Shown one piece after another: positions 47,946-59,599 of a DNA stretch of 64,000 bases. The stretch lies in assembly GCF_000715075.1 (NCBI RefSeq), contig NC_134087.1:159451436-159515435 (forward strand). The letters are read 5' to 3'. The notes beneath the pieces were generated by a model. It saw nothing but the letters and a program-made list of their open reading frames with translations, was not told where the DNA came from and ran no database searches. Source of the DNA: Nicotiana tabacum. Lineage: Eukaryota > Streptophyta > Magnoliopsida > Solanales > Solanaceae. A program made the position numbers and the translations under genes. Each line of letters starts with the position of its first letter. The stretch's first letter is position 1.

Positions 47946-48670
47946 TTTCCCGAGGGGCAAACCTTTATGTGTTCATCTTTCATATTTACTTGTCATTTTA
48001 CCTGTTATACTGTGGTATTTGTGCCCGAGGGGCGGATTTTCTGTGCTTATCGGCACTAACTGTTTTGCATTCATTTGCGTAACTATTGAAAAAGTCATTT
48101 TCAGAAAAGGTTTAAACTGAGCTAAGATGTTTCTAAAGATTTCACAGCTTCATTGCTTTTTCTCAAAAGGTTTTATGCTGCTTCTATACAACATGTTGAT
48201 TTGCTTAACGTGATTTCTTACTGGTCAGTTGTTATTTACCTTTATTACTCACTAAATTGGAGTACTCACTTTACTCCCTGCACCTTGTGTGTAGATGCAG
48301 GTATTTATACACCCGGTAGCGGGTTTTGGCTAATCAGTGGCAGAGTTACCGGAGTTTAGCAAGGTGGCTGCCAGCGTTCGCAGCACCGCCTTTCTCCCTT
48401 TTGCTCATCAGTCTTGTTTTGTATATTTTAGACCTTGTAGTTGTACTTATACTCTAATAGATGCTCGTGACTTGTGACATCCCGGTATCGGGTTGTATTT
48501 TGGGCTGTTTTCCGCACATTATAAAAATCTTTTGCTTAGTTTGTGGTTATCTATTCATACTTAAACTGTTTATTAATATTTAACTATTTTGAAAAGGCAA
48601 AATGGGTTAGTTGGCTGGCATTGTCTTCACGAGAGGCGCCATCACGACCGGATCAGGGTTTGGGTGGCAG

Positions 48671-50801
48671 GAAGCATAAATGACATCAAGGAGAGTGTTT
48701 TAACGGATATTCCAAATAATTTTCAATCACAACCTTCTAAGTCAACAATGATTCAACAACCTTCAAGAACTGTATTATTCAAATACATCCACAAATCTCA
48801 CAAATGATCCACAACACAATTATATACTCTAGTATCTCAAGAATATCGGCCGTAGTAATGTAGTAATGATTTGGCATGGAGATAGCAAAATTAGACACAT
48901 CAATGTATTCTCAGAATTTCCGTCAATTTTGATCAAGTTAATAAGCTAAGTCATGATTTCTATCATTTAATATCATGTTCTTGGTATCTAAGAGTCAAGT
49001 AAGGCATGAAACAAGAGGTCACGAAATTCTACAAAACATAAATGTAACATAATCCAATCCCCGAGCATGATTAACCCTGGAACATACATATAAACTCGTC
49101 ACCTCATATATGTATCACTCCCGTATGTAGCAAACAATAACAAATAGGAGGAAAAATTTCCTCAACAAAGTTAGGCAAAACATTTACCTCGATCCGGCTA
49201 ACTTAACACTCAACTTAGCCTTTTCATCTACAAATTCACCTCCTCTCGACTCAATCTAGCCAAGGACGACTTTAATACACCACACAATGAAAGAGAAAAT
49301 AATTTCAATTAATAAAGCTATAATTTTTATTCAATTTCTAAAAAGTCAACAAAAGTCAAACCCCGGGCCCACCCGATCAAAACTCGGGTCCAAAGGTAGG
49401 TCTTGACTGCTCATAGCCCCACGAGTCCACATAGATGTTTTGTTTTCAAATCCGAGTCTTATTCGACTCTAAAATCTCAAATTTTCATTTTTCAAAACTT
49501 TGACAAAATCCCCAAATTTTTCCATAGTTTTCCCATGAATGTGATGTTAAATCTTGTATAAAATCATGAATATAGTTGGAAATTGATTAAAGATACTTAC
49601 CCAATGATTTGACATGAAAACCCCCTCTCAAAATCGCCTCACCTCGAAGCTAGGATTCAAAAGTATGATAAATGAAGCAAAAACTCGAAATTCTCAGCAC
49701 TTAACAGGCTGCAGATGTCGCATTTGCAAACAAAACTTCGCATTTGCGTATGAACAGTGTTTTCCCAATTGCCATAAAAGGTTCGCAATTACGGATGAAC
49801 AGTGTTTTCACAATTTCCATAGAAGGTTCGCAATTGCGAATGAACAGTGTTTTCATAGTTTCCATAAAAGGTTCGCAATTGTGAATGAACAGTGTCGCAC
49901 CAGAAACCAGCAAAATCCAAACTTCTCCAAAATGATCCGAAACCACCCCGAAACTCATCTGGAACCTCCAAGACACAAATCATATATGAATTCCAATCAT
50001 AAAACACGTTACGGACCTACTCGCGCACTCAAAAAACTGAAAAAGTTCATCTTAACCCAATGTTAACCATGGTCAAACTCCCAAATTTCTTAACTTTACT
50101 AGTCTCTCAACCAATGATCCAAAAATACACCCAAGCCCCTCAGAACTCCAAACCAAAAAGGCACACCAGACTAAAAATATCATACGAACTAGCTCGCGCG
50201 ATCAAATAACCAAAATAACACCTTGAACTACGAATTGGGTACCAAATTGAAATTTTCAAGAAAGCTTTGAAATCTCTATTTTTACCACCGGACGTCCGAA
50301 TAACGTCAAACCGACTCCGTTTCCCACCAAATTTCATAGATAAGTCAAAAATATTATATTGGACCTATACCGGGCTTCGGAACCAAAATACGAACCCAAC
50401 ATCAGCAATGCCAAACATTCAATCAATTCTTAAAAACATTAGATTTTTTCAGACTTTTAATTTTCAATAAAAATTGATAACTCAAGCTAGGGACCTCGAA
50501 ATTCGATTCCGGGCATACGCCCAGATCCTATATTTCAATACGGATCTACCGGGACTGTCAAAACATGGGTACGAATCTATTTACACAAAACATTGATTGA
50601 AATCAACTAAAATAACTTTTTAGGCAAAAATTCTAGTTTTTATCAGTTTTTTAGCATATAAGCCTCCCGGGTCACTACCTGAACTGCGCACGCAAATCAA
50701 GGAAGGATAGAATGAGGCTCTAAAGGCTTTGAAACATAGAGTTTGGTTCTAAATCACCAAGCGAAGTGCAGATACTCAAAACGACCAGTCGGGTCGTTAC
50801 A
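48671..50801 (-). repeat. LTR F, second part
   Basis: Resumes LTR F after element A and ends CGGGTCGTTACA (revcomp TGTAACGACCCG) at 50801. On the minus strand it has an array of TTCGCAATTGCGAA motifs (49722-49902) and the donor-like GG-GTAAGTATC with GT at 49600-49599. Total F LTR about 3.75 kb. Confidence 0.87.
49722..49902 (-). promoter_or_regulatory. TTCGCAATTGCGAA array in LTR F
   Basis: Four to five units about 44-46 bp apart, each TTCGCA-ATTGCGAA or a degenerate form followed by TGAACAGTGTTTTC. It lies at the same relative place as the arrays in A, N1 and G (about 0.9-1.08 kb from the LTR start). Where they have a TATA, F has GTTAAGTG (about 49703-49710), so the TATA seems lost. Confidence 0.65.
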
Positions 50802-51885
50802 TCCTCCACCACTTAAACACACGTTCGTCCTCGAACATGCCAGGAGTCGTTCAAAAGCTATCAAATCACAGTGTAACCTTACTATGCATAACCCGAGGGT
50901 GATCCCACGTCACCTTGTTCCATATAAGCCTGCCAACACAACATAATTAGAGATCCTTATTTCAACCTTGGTCCTGAAACCTAGAACTCAATCTCAATCA
51001 TCCAGAATTCATTGCAAGGCCCGAATCCCACATCTACAGATTGTATAGATCTGAACAAGCTGTATCATGTCACAACCATAACCCAAGATGTAATCACATG
51101 ATATACCCCATCTGACCACCATTACTGCCCAAAACAAATCCAAAACAAATCTGGTAACGGTAGCAAACCCCATATCGATTGGAACCTCGTTCAAAACCTT
51201 TACACCCTACCGATGATGAAAGAAACATGCATAACCGATTAACCGCTCATCTGATCAATAAGCTAAGAAACTCACTCGCCCGACCAGGGCCATTGTCCAA
51301 ATCCTCAACAAGATATAGTGTTACTCTTCCAAACCTTCCTCATCCCAATACAATAGCGCAAATCTCAAGTCTAGAAACCTCATTTAGGCCAATACGAGTA
51401 GCCATACCGATAAGCCTCAACAATAAACATATGGAGCCACACACCACTCGGTTCCGTACACTAACAAGTAATAATTCAGACATGATAGATAACAGTAAGA
51501 AAAATAAATAAGAAAACTACTAAGCAAGTTAATCAGGTAGGGAAATTTCAGCATTTTACTATGAACTATTCTCAACAAGGTGGAAGCAAAATACACAAAA
51601 TAGAAATAAGGAGCCACATTTCATCACTGTACCGTGGCGGTGTGCAACCCGATCCCACCATATCAATCCACATAGGGTACCCTTTGAGCCATAATACTCG
51701 GGCTCACTGATCACATGTGCGTCAACATCAAGCACAATAGAGTTCACAAAAATATAACTATGGGGAAAATCATTAGGAACAAACAATACTAATAAGGACA
51801 AGCACAACTATGGTGTAATAAGCAAATCAATATAACAAGGGCCACCTCGCCCATGTGCCATGAATTCTAAACTGAATCACAATAT
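50802..51885 (-). other. Element F interior, 3' end, non-coding
   Basis: Minus-strand interior adjoining the 3' LTR: PPT AGTGGTGGAGGA (50813-50802) and stem-loop GTTCGAGGACGAAC (50836-50823), then decayed sequence similar to the end of element A's interior. No domain recognised. Cut by element G at 51886, which leaves AATAT (51881-51885) as the left target duplication of G. Confidence 0.75.
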
Positions 51886-52564
51886 TGTAACAACCCGATC
51901 GGTTGTTTTAAGAATTAATGCCTCGATTCTCTATTAACTACTTCCCCATATTTGTTTCTGCTATTGTGAGTTGACAAGAGGATTTATTTGGAATTTCGGA
52001 GAGTTTTGGGACACTTAATCCCTAAATGAGAGTTTAAGTTTTAGAATTTGGACCGTTGTCGGGGCACTATAAAGACGGCCTCAGAATGGAATTTTGTTGG
52101 TTCCGTTAGTTCCATTGGGTGATTTCGAGCTTAAGGGCACATTCGGATTGTGTTTTGGAGGTCCGTAGCTTATTTAGGCTTAAAATGTCGAAAGTTGAAT
52201 TTTTTGAAGTTTTTGGTTCGATAGTGAGATTTTGATCTAAGGGTCGGAATAGAATTCCGGAAGTTGGAGTAGCTCCATAGTGTTGAATGTGATGTGTGTG
52301 CAAAATTTCAAGTCATTCGGACGAGGTTTGATAGACTTTTTGATCGAAATTCGAGAGTTTTTAAAGTTCTTAAGCTTGAATCCATGGTTAATTCGATGTT
52401 TAATGTTGTTTTAGGTGTTTTGAGGATTGGTATCAGTTTGGATGGTGGTATATGACTTGTTCGTGCTTTTGGTTGAGGTTTCAGGGGCCTCAGAATGATT
52501 TCGGATGGTTAATGGAAAGTTTGGAGTTGGGAATTTGCAGCTGAAGTTGCTGAGTTTGCTGTCA

Positions 52565-52820
52565 TAACCGCATCTATGGTTTGGGGACCGAAGGTGCAAG
52601 CCCGCAGAAGCGAGATCATTGCCGTAGATTCAGCTATAGGTGAAGACAGCTAAAACTGCAGAAGCGGGAGGTGAGCTACACCTGCGGGACCGCAGATGCG
52701 GATTCTGGGTCGCAGGTGCGGAGAAGGGGACTCAAGTGAAAATTGTAGAAGCGGTTCCCTTGACCACAGAAGCGGAAATTGTCCGCAGGTGCGAAAATCT
52801 GGGTCAGAAAGTATAAAAAG
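52565..52820 (+). promoter_or_regulatory. CGCAG array and TATA box in LTR of G
   Basis: About nine motifs of the CCGCAGATGCGG / CGCAGGTGCGG / GCAGAAGCGG kind, then GGGTCAGAAAG and TATAAAAAG at 52812. Motif type matches N1, flanks match A. The GT of GAGGTAAG is 108 bases after the TATA start. Confidence 0.7.
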
Positions 52821-53674
52821 ATTTCCTTCGCGAATTTGGGTTATTTTTTTCATAAAGTTTCAACGGGAAGAAGCTTTGGGGAGCATTTTTAAGGGAGATT
52901 TTCAGAGGGATTCATTGAGGTAAGGTCATAGGTCCTTAAGCTCGTTACTGTGGTGATTTTTATCATTGTAATCATGAAATTTGAAGGAAAATCTGTGGTA
53001 AATTGAGTGTTAGGTCTTGGTTAATTGGAAAGTTTTGAGTGGTGATTTGAGGGACCATTTGAGGTCCGATTTTGGTACTTTTGGTATGACTGAACTCTTG
53101 AGAGTGAGGATTCTGAAAATGTAAATTTTACCCGATTCCGAGACGTGGGTTTGGTTAGGCGTTTTGGTCATTTTTTCTAATTTCGCGTATTAGCTTAGGA
53201 TTAATTAGTGGATTATGTTACTTGAAGTTATATTTACATTATGCAATTGATTTGAATAGATTTGGGCCACTTGGAGTCGAGTACTCATGGCAAGAGCGTG
53301 GTTTCGGGTTGATTTTGGGCCGGTTCGAGGTAAGTGGCTTGCCTAACCTCGTGTGGGGATAACTTCCCATAAGATTTGGTATTGTTGATATTTAAAATTC
53401 CTTGTACGTGAGGTGACAAGTGCGTACTTGTGCTAATTGTTGAAAATCCTGTTTTCATTAATTAACTATAATTGTGCTTCTTTTCCTTTCTATACTACTT
53501 GCAATTTAAGCTTACTATTAGCTTAGGGAAGCATGTCTACTAGGCTTAATTGCTTTATTTGCTCAAACTGCCTTATTTGGATTATGTACAACGTGCTAGG
53601 TTAGAAAAACCTGTTTTACCTTTGTATGAAATTTGAATTGAATTGAGTGTTCTTCATGTTGCTAATGTGTGTTT

Positions 53675-53960
53675 ACTTTAGGACTACGAGACGATATCCT
53701 GGGAGATCCCCCTGCATGTTTAGTTTGGGACCACAGATTTGTATTCCAGGAGATCCCCCTGCACTTTTATATTGGAACTACAGGAATGCACCCGATAGAT
53801 TCCCCCAGTATTGGATATTTACATTTGGGACTGCGGATCGATATTCTGGAAGATCCTCGCGCATTATGAGTTGGACTACGGGACGACACCTGGGAGATCC
53901 ACTGGATATTTACATGTGGGACTACAAGACGTTATCCTGGGAGATCCCCGGTTGTTATCT
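53675..53960 (+). repeat. Tandem repeats of about 45-55 bp in LTR of G
   Basis: Six units with GGGACTACGAGACGATATCC or variants followed by TGGGAGATCCCC. Overlapping ORFs across them arise from repetition and are not conserved. Confidence 0.9.
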
Positions 53961-54624
53961 TTATGTTGAGTTGTATTCCTTTCTGTGATTATTTTGTCTC
54001 TATTGTAGCTATTGTTATTCCTTCTATCATGTGTTACTTCTTACTGTTGCGCTTAATTATATTGTCTTATTCTACACTCTTATACCTTGTTTTTCATTTA
54101 AACTCAGTAGGGCCCTAACCTTCCTCGTCACTACTCGACCGAGGTTAGGCTGGCACTTACTGAGTACCGTTGTGGTGTACTCATACCCTTTCTGCGCATG
54201 TTTTTCATGTGCAGATCCAGGTACTTCGACTCAGCCCTACTACCCTTGAGGCGAGGCGATTCTCTCGAGACTTCGAGGTATATCTGCCGCGTCCGCAGAC
54301 CGAGGAGTCCCTTTCCATTCTCTCTCATAGTATTAGCCCTTCTGTATTTACTTTTGTTTAGACATTCTGGAGTTAGACACTTGTTGTTATTCAATAGCTT
54401 GTGATTTCATGAGATTCCGGGTTTTGGGAAATGTAGTTTCAGCTTGAGAGTTATGTTGTATATGCCGAGCGGCATCTTAAACGCTTCATTTTGATAATTT
54501 TTCTACAGTTTTGGCTAGTTTATTTCTGTTGTTTTCTTTCTCCGCAATTTATTCGGCTTACCTAGTCGTAGAGACTAGGTACTATCACGACAATTCATGG
54601 AGGGCAAACTCGGGTCGTGCAAGT

Positions 54625-54636
54625 TGGTATCAGAGC
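54625..54636 (+). other. Element G primer-binding site (tRNA-Met)
   Basis: TGGTATCAGAGC three bases after the LTR end. The leader block shared with A follows at 54671-54709. Confidence 0.95.
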
Positions 54637-54823
54637 TCTAGGTTCATAGAAGTCATGAATCATAAGCCGGTTTATTAGAGTCTCGCGGATCGGTACGGAG
54701 ACGTCTGTACTTATCTACGAGAGGCTATGTAACTGTAAGGAAAATTCCACTTCATTTGATTTCCTTGTCGTGCGAGATTTTTGATATCACAATTCTAAAC
54801 TTCTATCTTCTATTATCTCACAG

Positions 54824-54869
54824 ATGGTGAGGATACGTGCTACCAGAGATGATTAGGCACCCGCGCCCC
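54824..54869 (+). pseudogene. Start of element G gag, interrupted by element H
   Basis: An ATG at 54824 opens MVRIRATRDD, then TAG, then APAP, the usual start of Tekay/Del-like gag (basic, then Pro/Ala-rich). The stop is consistent with CAG to TAG. Element H is inserted after about 15 codons, with GCCCC (54865-54869) as left target duplication. The ATG is directly preceded by a pyrimidine-rich stretch ending CTCACAG, a plausible 3' splice site. Confidence 0.7.
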
Positions 54870-56290
54870 TGATAATTAGGGATTTTAATGCACTTTATAC
54901 TCCTACTTGCTTATGTTTTGATTAGAAATTCGTACAAAATAGTCCCAAAAGGCTCACAAGTTGTGCTTGATTGCAGGTTTGATCAGCAAAGTGACAAGAA
55001 GTCGAATATCAGCTCAAAATGAGTGAAACTTGCACAAATATCAAGACAAGACAAAGCTCAGGCAAAACAAGGCCAGTGCGGCCGCACACCATTCTGTGCG
55101 GTCCGCACTAAGATCAATACGGCCGCACTCGCTTTTGTGCGGTCCGCAGTAAGGAGGATTAGAGAGTTGCCAGATTTTGAGTTCAAGCCAATGCGGTCCG
55201 CACTCAATTTTATGCAGACTGCACTAGAAGCCTCCGCAGCCGCAGTCCATTCTCTGCGGTCCGTAGCCGCAGCCGAACACCATTTTGTGCGGTCCGCACT
55301 AGACCCGCAGGGGTATTTTTGTCCAGATTTTTCAGCTTAGTATAAATAGCTTCTTTTCTCATTTTTTGGTCAGTAGATAGTTTTAGAACATAGCTGTGCT
55401 CGTGGGTTTGAATATTTTAGCCATTTTGGGCAATTTTATCTACATTTCATCATTGAATCTTATTGTTTATCTTAGTAATTAATTAATATGAGTTGTTCTT
55501 CATCTATTTCTTGCTTTTCTTCTTCAATTATGAGTAGCTAGACACATATGCTAGGGTTGTGGCTCAACCCTAGTGTGGGTAATTGATGAGTCTTGAATTT
55601 TAGGGCTAGATTGACTATGGGTGTTCGATATTTGGGCCAATTTCATGGTTAATTGTTGAATTAGTGGTTGCAAACACTAGTTTGTGTTTAGTTGACTTGA
55701 GCTATTCTTGATAAAGAGAGCCTAAGTCTCCGAAATTTGTCCAACAAGGAATTGGGGCATACTTAAGAGATTCATAGCCCCAATTAAAGGGTTAAACCTT
55801 GAGAGAGTAATACCCGATTTGAACCGTGATTGCTTGTGCAAATTTGCATACCCAATTGGTCTTGAGAAAGCCAATTCGGGCAAAATCACTCGAACCATGG
55901 AGAGGTGTAAAGTGAGTAATATCGTGCAACGGTTATATCATACTCCTCAATTATGTCAATCGTGTTTTATACTCAATTACCCGTCAATTAACCACCTAGG
56001 TGAAAGTCACTACTCTAGTGCCTTTTAAACCATTTGAACAATCCTCATTAGTTTTACTCTTAGCTTAATCTAGTTTCATTTACCATTGTAGTTTGATAAA
56101 AGTAGAAGTAAATAAAAAACCCAAAAAATGATTAGAAGTGCAATTTGGAACACATACGCAACTCTAAACTAGATAGATACCCGACTCCAAATTCTAGCTC
56201 TCTGTGGAAATCGATCCCAACCCTAAATCGGGTAAAAACTCTTCGACCCTCTCTTGCTACTTAATAGTAGTGCAGGGTAGGCTTCGATCA
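54870..56290 (+). repeat. Element H 5' LTR
   Basis: 1421 bp, TGATAATTAGGG to GCTTCGATCA, just before the primer site. Contains an array of GTGCGGTCCGCAC motifs (55076-55311) and TATAAATA at 55341. No coding content; ORFs across the array are by chance. Confidence 0.88.
55076..55348 (+). promoter_or_regulatory. GTGCGGTCCGCAC array and TATA box in LTR of H
   Basis: About ten motifs, five close to TGTGCGGTCCGCACT, others degenerate (GCGGCCGCAC, CCGCAGCCGCAG). The last ends about 30 bases before TATAAATAG (55341). Each motif is palindromic around one central base. Confidence 0.75.
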
Positions 56291-56296
56291 ACTTTT

Positions 56297-56314
56297 TGGC
56301 GCCGTTGTCAGGGA
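56297..56314 (+). other. Element H primer-binding site
   Basis: TGGCGCCGTTGTCAGGGA, one base from the usual Athila/Calypso site TGGCGCCGTTGCCGGGGA-like sequence; probably complementary to tRNA-Asp. Confidence 0.88.
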
Positions 56315-56409
56315 GCTAACGATTTTGGCTATCTATTTAGTTAGTTTTGTGTATTGTTCTTCTTTCCTTCTTTGTTACAAACTTGTTTGTGTCACAACTC
56401 AAGTACTAA

Positions 56410-57964
56410 ATGGCAGCGAACAACGCTAATGGCCCTCTTGGAAATGTGATTGTGGGGGAGGTGGTAGATGATGTCGGAGATGATGAGGTGCCTCTTATAC
56501 CTCAAGGACAATGTATAGGCCACCAGGCTAATGCTAATGCCAATGAAAATATCCCAGACCCTCTTCCGCCACCTCCAAGAGTGGCTCCTAGAGTGCTTCC
56601 GAACCAGGGCTATGTAGGTGCTATTGTCCCACCCTGAATCTGGGCGGGCAATTTTCAAATAACCAACGTGATGTTGACCTTGCTTGAGCAGCGTGGGTAT
56701 TTTACAGGTGCTACAAATCAAAATGCTTACAAACATATCAAGGGGTTCGTGGATACATGTTGGGGGAGCAAACAGACTAATGTGTCCGAGGATGCTCTTA
56801 GGTTGAGACTTTTCCCATTCTCACTTAGGGGGAAGGCTTTGGATTGGCTCGAGCGTCTTCCCAACCATTCCATTACAACTTGGGATGAGTTGGCGGATAA
56901 GTTCATTGCTAAATTGTTTCTCACCGGGACATATGGCGGCATTGCGAGATGAGATATTTGCCTTCAAGAAAGAGCCCACGGAACCTTTGCATGAGATTTG
57001 GGAGCGTTATAGAACAATGGTGAAAGAATGGCCCAACAATGATATGACCGAGGCTATGATCCAACAAACTTTCTACCGGGGTATTAACACCACAAACCAA
57101 TGCATAGTGAACCAACTTACCGGGGGCAACTTTATGAAGTTGTCATATGATGAGGCATGTGATATACTTGATGAGATGGCTGACACTTCTTCTGCATGGC
57201 AAAGTAGAGCCAATGTGCCTCAAGGTGACCCCACAGTTATTAATATTACATGATCACAGGCAAGCTATAGTTGAGCTGGCAACTACTATGAACCAATTGG
57301 AAAAGGCACAGTTGCAACAAGTCCAAAATACTCGCCAAGTGAATACCATGGAGGGAGTCAGTATGCTTGTCAACAAAAGAAGGCAATGAAGGCAACAAAC
57401 CAAGGGAATTTTGAGCAATGTGATGATGACTGTGATGAATTTCAAAATGATGGTTATGATGAACAAAGTGCAGAGGTTCAATACGTGAATAATTATCAAG
57501 GCCAACGGGGCAACTCTTCCAACCAACAACAATGGATACCTCAAGGCAATTGGGGCAATCAACAACAAAATAATGGCAATTGGGGAAATCAACAATAAAA
57601 CAATGGTAATTGGGAGAACAACAACCAAAATAAAAACCGAGGCACTCAGAACAACAATCAAAGCAACCAAGGGAATTGGAATGGTAATAACAACAATTGG
57701 GGTGACAATAACAATCAGGGTGGATGGAACAACAGAAACCAAGAAAATTGGGGGCAAGGCTTTCAAAGGCCCCCAATGTACCAACAACCGAACAATCCAC
57801 CCCCATTGCCATCCCAAGGTCTTAGTTCTTCTAGCAATGATATGGGTAGAATTGAAATGATGTTCGAATAGATGATGAAGAAGAATGCAGACTCAGATGC
57901 GCAATTGGCTTCCCACAATGCCTCTATCAGAAACTTGGAGGTGCACTTAGGCCAAATCTCATAG
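56410..57964 (+). pseudogene. Athila-type gag, several stops and a frameshift
   Basis: Structural gene of H. Starts at ATG 56410 (MAANNANGPLG) after AAGTACTAA. A stop at 56635-56637 replaces an Arg codon (CGA to TGA). The capsid core follows: LEQRGYFTGATNQNAYKHI, SLRGKALDWLERLP, TTWDELADKF. A frameshift near 56925-56940 moves to the frame with EPTEPLHEIWERYRTMV and FYRGINTTNQCIVNQL. After another break near 57252 comes a Gln- and Asn/Gly/Trp-rich region (57386-57790, NWGNQQQ repeats), with TAA at 57596 and TAG at 57869 and 57962, all readable as C-to-T changes. I see no CCHC knuckle. Confidence 0.9.
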
Positions 57965-59599
57965 TCTTTAAATACTCGCCCTAAGGGTTCTCTACCAAGT
58001 GATACGGTAGTGAACCCGAAGGGTGGGAACAACCATGTTATGGCGGTGACAACAAGAAGTGGGAGAGGCGGTGATGTGAATGCCTCTAAACAAAAGCAAA
58101 TCTTGGATGATGATGTTGAGTTGCAAGAAGATGAACTCCCTTTGGTAGTTGAAGATGTGGTTGATGAAAATGTGAACAAAGAAGTGAGGATTAATATTCA
58201 AGATGTCGAGGTGGAAACTCAAAATGATGTGAACCCGTCTAGGAAACACATAATAGACATGCCAGAGCCAGTTGTGCCAAAAGTCAAGGCTCCTTTGCCA
58301 AGGCCACCTCCACCTTATCTTCAAAGGCTTGCAAAGCAGAAAAATGAGAACCAGTTCAAAAAGTTCATTGACGTGATGAAGAGCTTATCCATCAATGTAC
58401 CTTTGGTGGAGACTCTTGAACAAATGTTGGGCTATGCAAAATTCATGAAAGACTTGGTCACAAAGAAGCATTCTATGGATTGTGAAACTATAAAGATGAC
58501 TCACCAAGTTAGTGCTATAGTGCATTCAATGGCCCCGAAGCTTGAAGATCCCGGTGCTTTCACCATTGGGAGTGTGGATTTTGCTAAAGCTCTATGTGAT
58601 TTGGGGGCTAGTATCAATTTGATGCCCTATTCTATTTTCAAGACTTTGGGTATCAGGCAGCCGAGGTTGTCTTCTATGAGATGAAAAATGGCAGATAGAA
58701 CGATGAAGAGACCATTAGGTATTATTGATGATGTGCTTGTCCGGGTGGACAAATTTATCTTGCTATCTGACTTTGTGATCTTGGATTGTGAAGTAGATTA
58801 TGAAGTTCCTATTGTTTTAGGAAGACCTTTCCTTACTACAGGGAAGGCCTTGGTTGATGTGGAAGCAGGAGAACTCACCTTCCGGGTGGGTGACGAGAAA
58901 GTGGTCTTTCATGTGTACAAATCAATGAAGCATCCCAACAGTACCGAGGTGTGCTCTTTTGTTGACCTCATAACAACAGTGATAATTGATGACACTAGTG
59001 AAATGATCAATGTGGTGGACTCATTGGAGGCCGTACTATTGAATCTTGATGTAAATAAGGATGCAAATCGGGTGGAGTGCGTGAATGCTTTACATGGAAT
59101 GGGATCTTATTCTTATGAGCCTAGAAATTTATCTTTGGACCTAGAGAATAGAAAGACTCCACCAACAAAACCTTCAATTGAGGAGTCTCCGGTGTTGGAG
59201 TTGAAACCACTGCCTCCACACCTCAGGTATGAGTTCTTAGGCTCAAATTCTACTTTGCCAGTTATTCTTTCTTCTTGTCTTACTAACCTGCAGGTTGATG
59301 CCACATTGGCGGTGCTTCAAAAGCAGAAAAAGGCAATTGGATGGACTTTAGCTGATATTTGGGGGATAAGCCCCGAATTCTGTATGCACAAGATTATTTT
59401 GGAAGATGATGCAAAGCCTTCCTTGGAGCATCAAAGGAGGTTGAACGAGGGAATGCAAGAAGTTGTGAAAAAGGAGGTGATCAAGTGGTTGGATGCCGAA
59501 GTTGTGTACCCCATCTCTGATAGCTCTTGGACTTCACCGGTGCAGTGCGTACCGAAGAAGAGTGGCATGGCCGTGGTTGCAAATTCACTTAATAACGAT
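57965..59599 (+). pseudogene. Athila pol, first part: linker, protease, start of RT
   Basis: Same frame as the end of gag, open except for a stop at 58682-58684. An acidic linker (DDDVELQEDELPLVVEDVVDE), a Pro-rich stretch (PLPRPPPPYLQRL) and LEQMLGYAKFMKDLVTKK precede the aspartic protease: active site ALCDLGASINLMPYS (about 58594-58638) and flap/second half with ILDCEVDYEVPIVLGRPFL. The region after it (LRYEFLG, AIGWTLADIWGISPEFCMHK, WTSPVQCVPKKSG) is the start of RT. It is broken at about 59600 by an AT-rich insert. Confidence 0.92.

Larger units (their letters stand above)
32071..48665 (+). mobile_element. Element A: plus-strand gypsy element with two nested solo LTRs
   Basis: 5' LTR 32071-34819 plus 37712-38024, tRNA-Met primer site at 38028, interior 38025-45605, PPT at 45593-45605, 3' LTR 45606-48665. 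Flanks carry GGCAG on both sides (32066-32070 and 48666-48670), and the outside sequences rejoin as LTR F. Without the two nested LTRs the element is about 9.9 kb with only 3.8 kb of interior, too short for complete gag-pol. LTR divergence is about 5% over the first 125 bases by eye, so the insertion is not recent. Confidence 0.92.
45606..48665 (+). repeat. Element A 3' LTR, last bases missing
   Basis: 3060 bp, colinear with the 5' LTR without the N1 insertion. It ends TTTGGGT at 48665, immediately followed by the GGCAG duplication; the expected terminal CATGACA/CGTGACA is absent. Features in order: near-palindrome array 46308-46618, TTTATAAG 46645, GAG-GTAAG 46751, and GAGAGTGAGCCCGA repeats 47815-47945. 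Confidence 0.92.
51886..54621 (+). repeat. Element G 5' LTR
   Basis: 2.7 kb LTR from TGTAACAACCCGATCGG to CGGGTCGTGCA, followed by a tRNA-Met primer site. Related to A's LTR at both ends and around the promoter. Contains a CGCAGATGCGG array (52565-52795), TATAAAAAG (52812-52820), GAG-GTAAG (GT at 52920) and about six tandem repeats at 53675-53960. Its 3' LTR is outside the window. Confidence 0.88.

Noticed and set aside
53647..53988. 113-aa ORF in the LTR of G
   Set aside because: Open because of six tandem repeats; no homologous ORF at the corresponding place in A or N1.
57246..57817. Two long minus-strand ORFs (187-188 aa) opposite gag of H
   Set aside because: They are shadows of the Asn/Gln-rich gag region; the plus strand has recognisable Athila gag.
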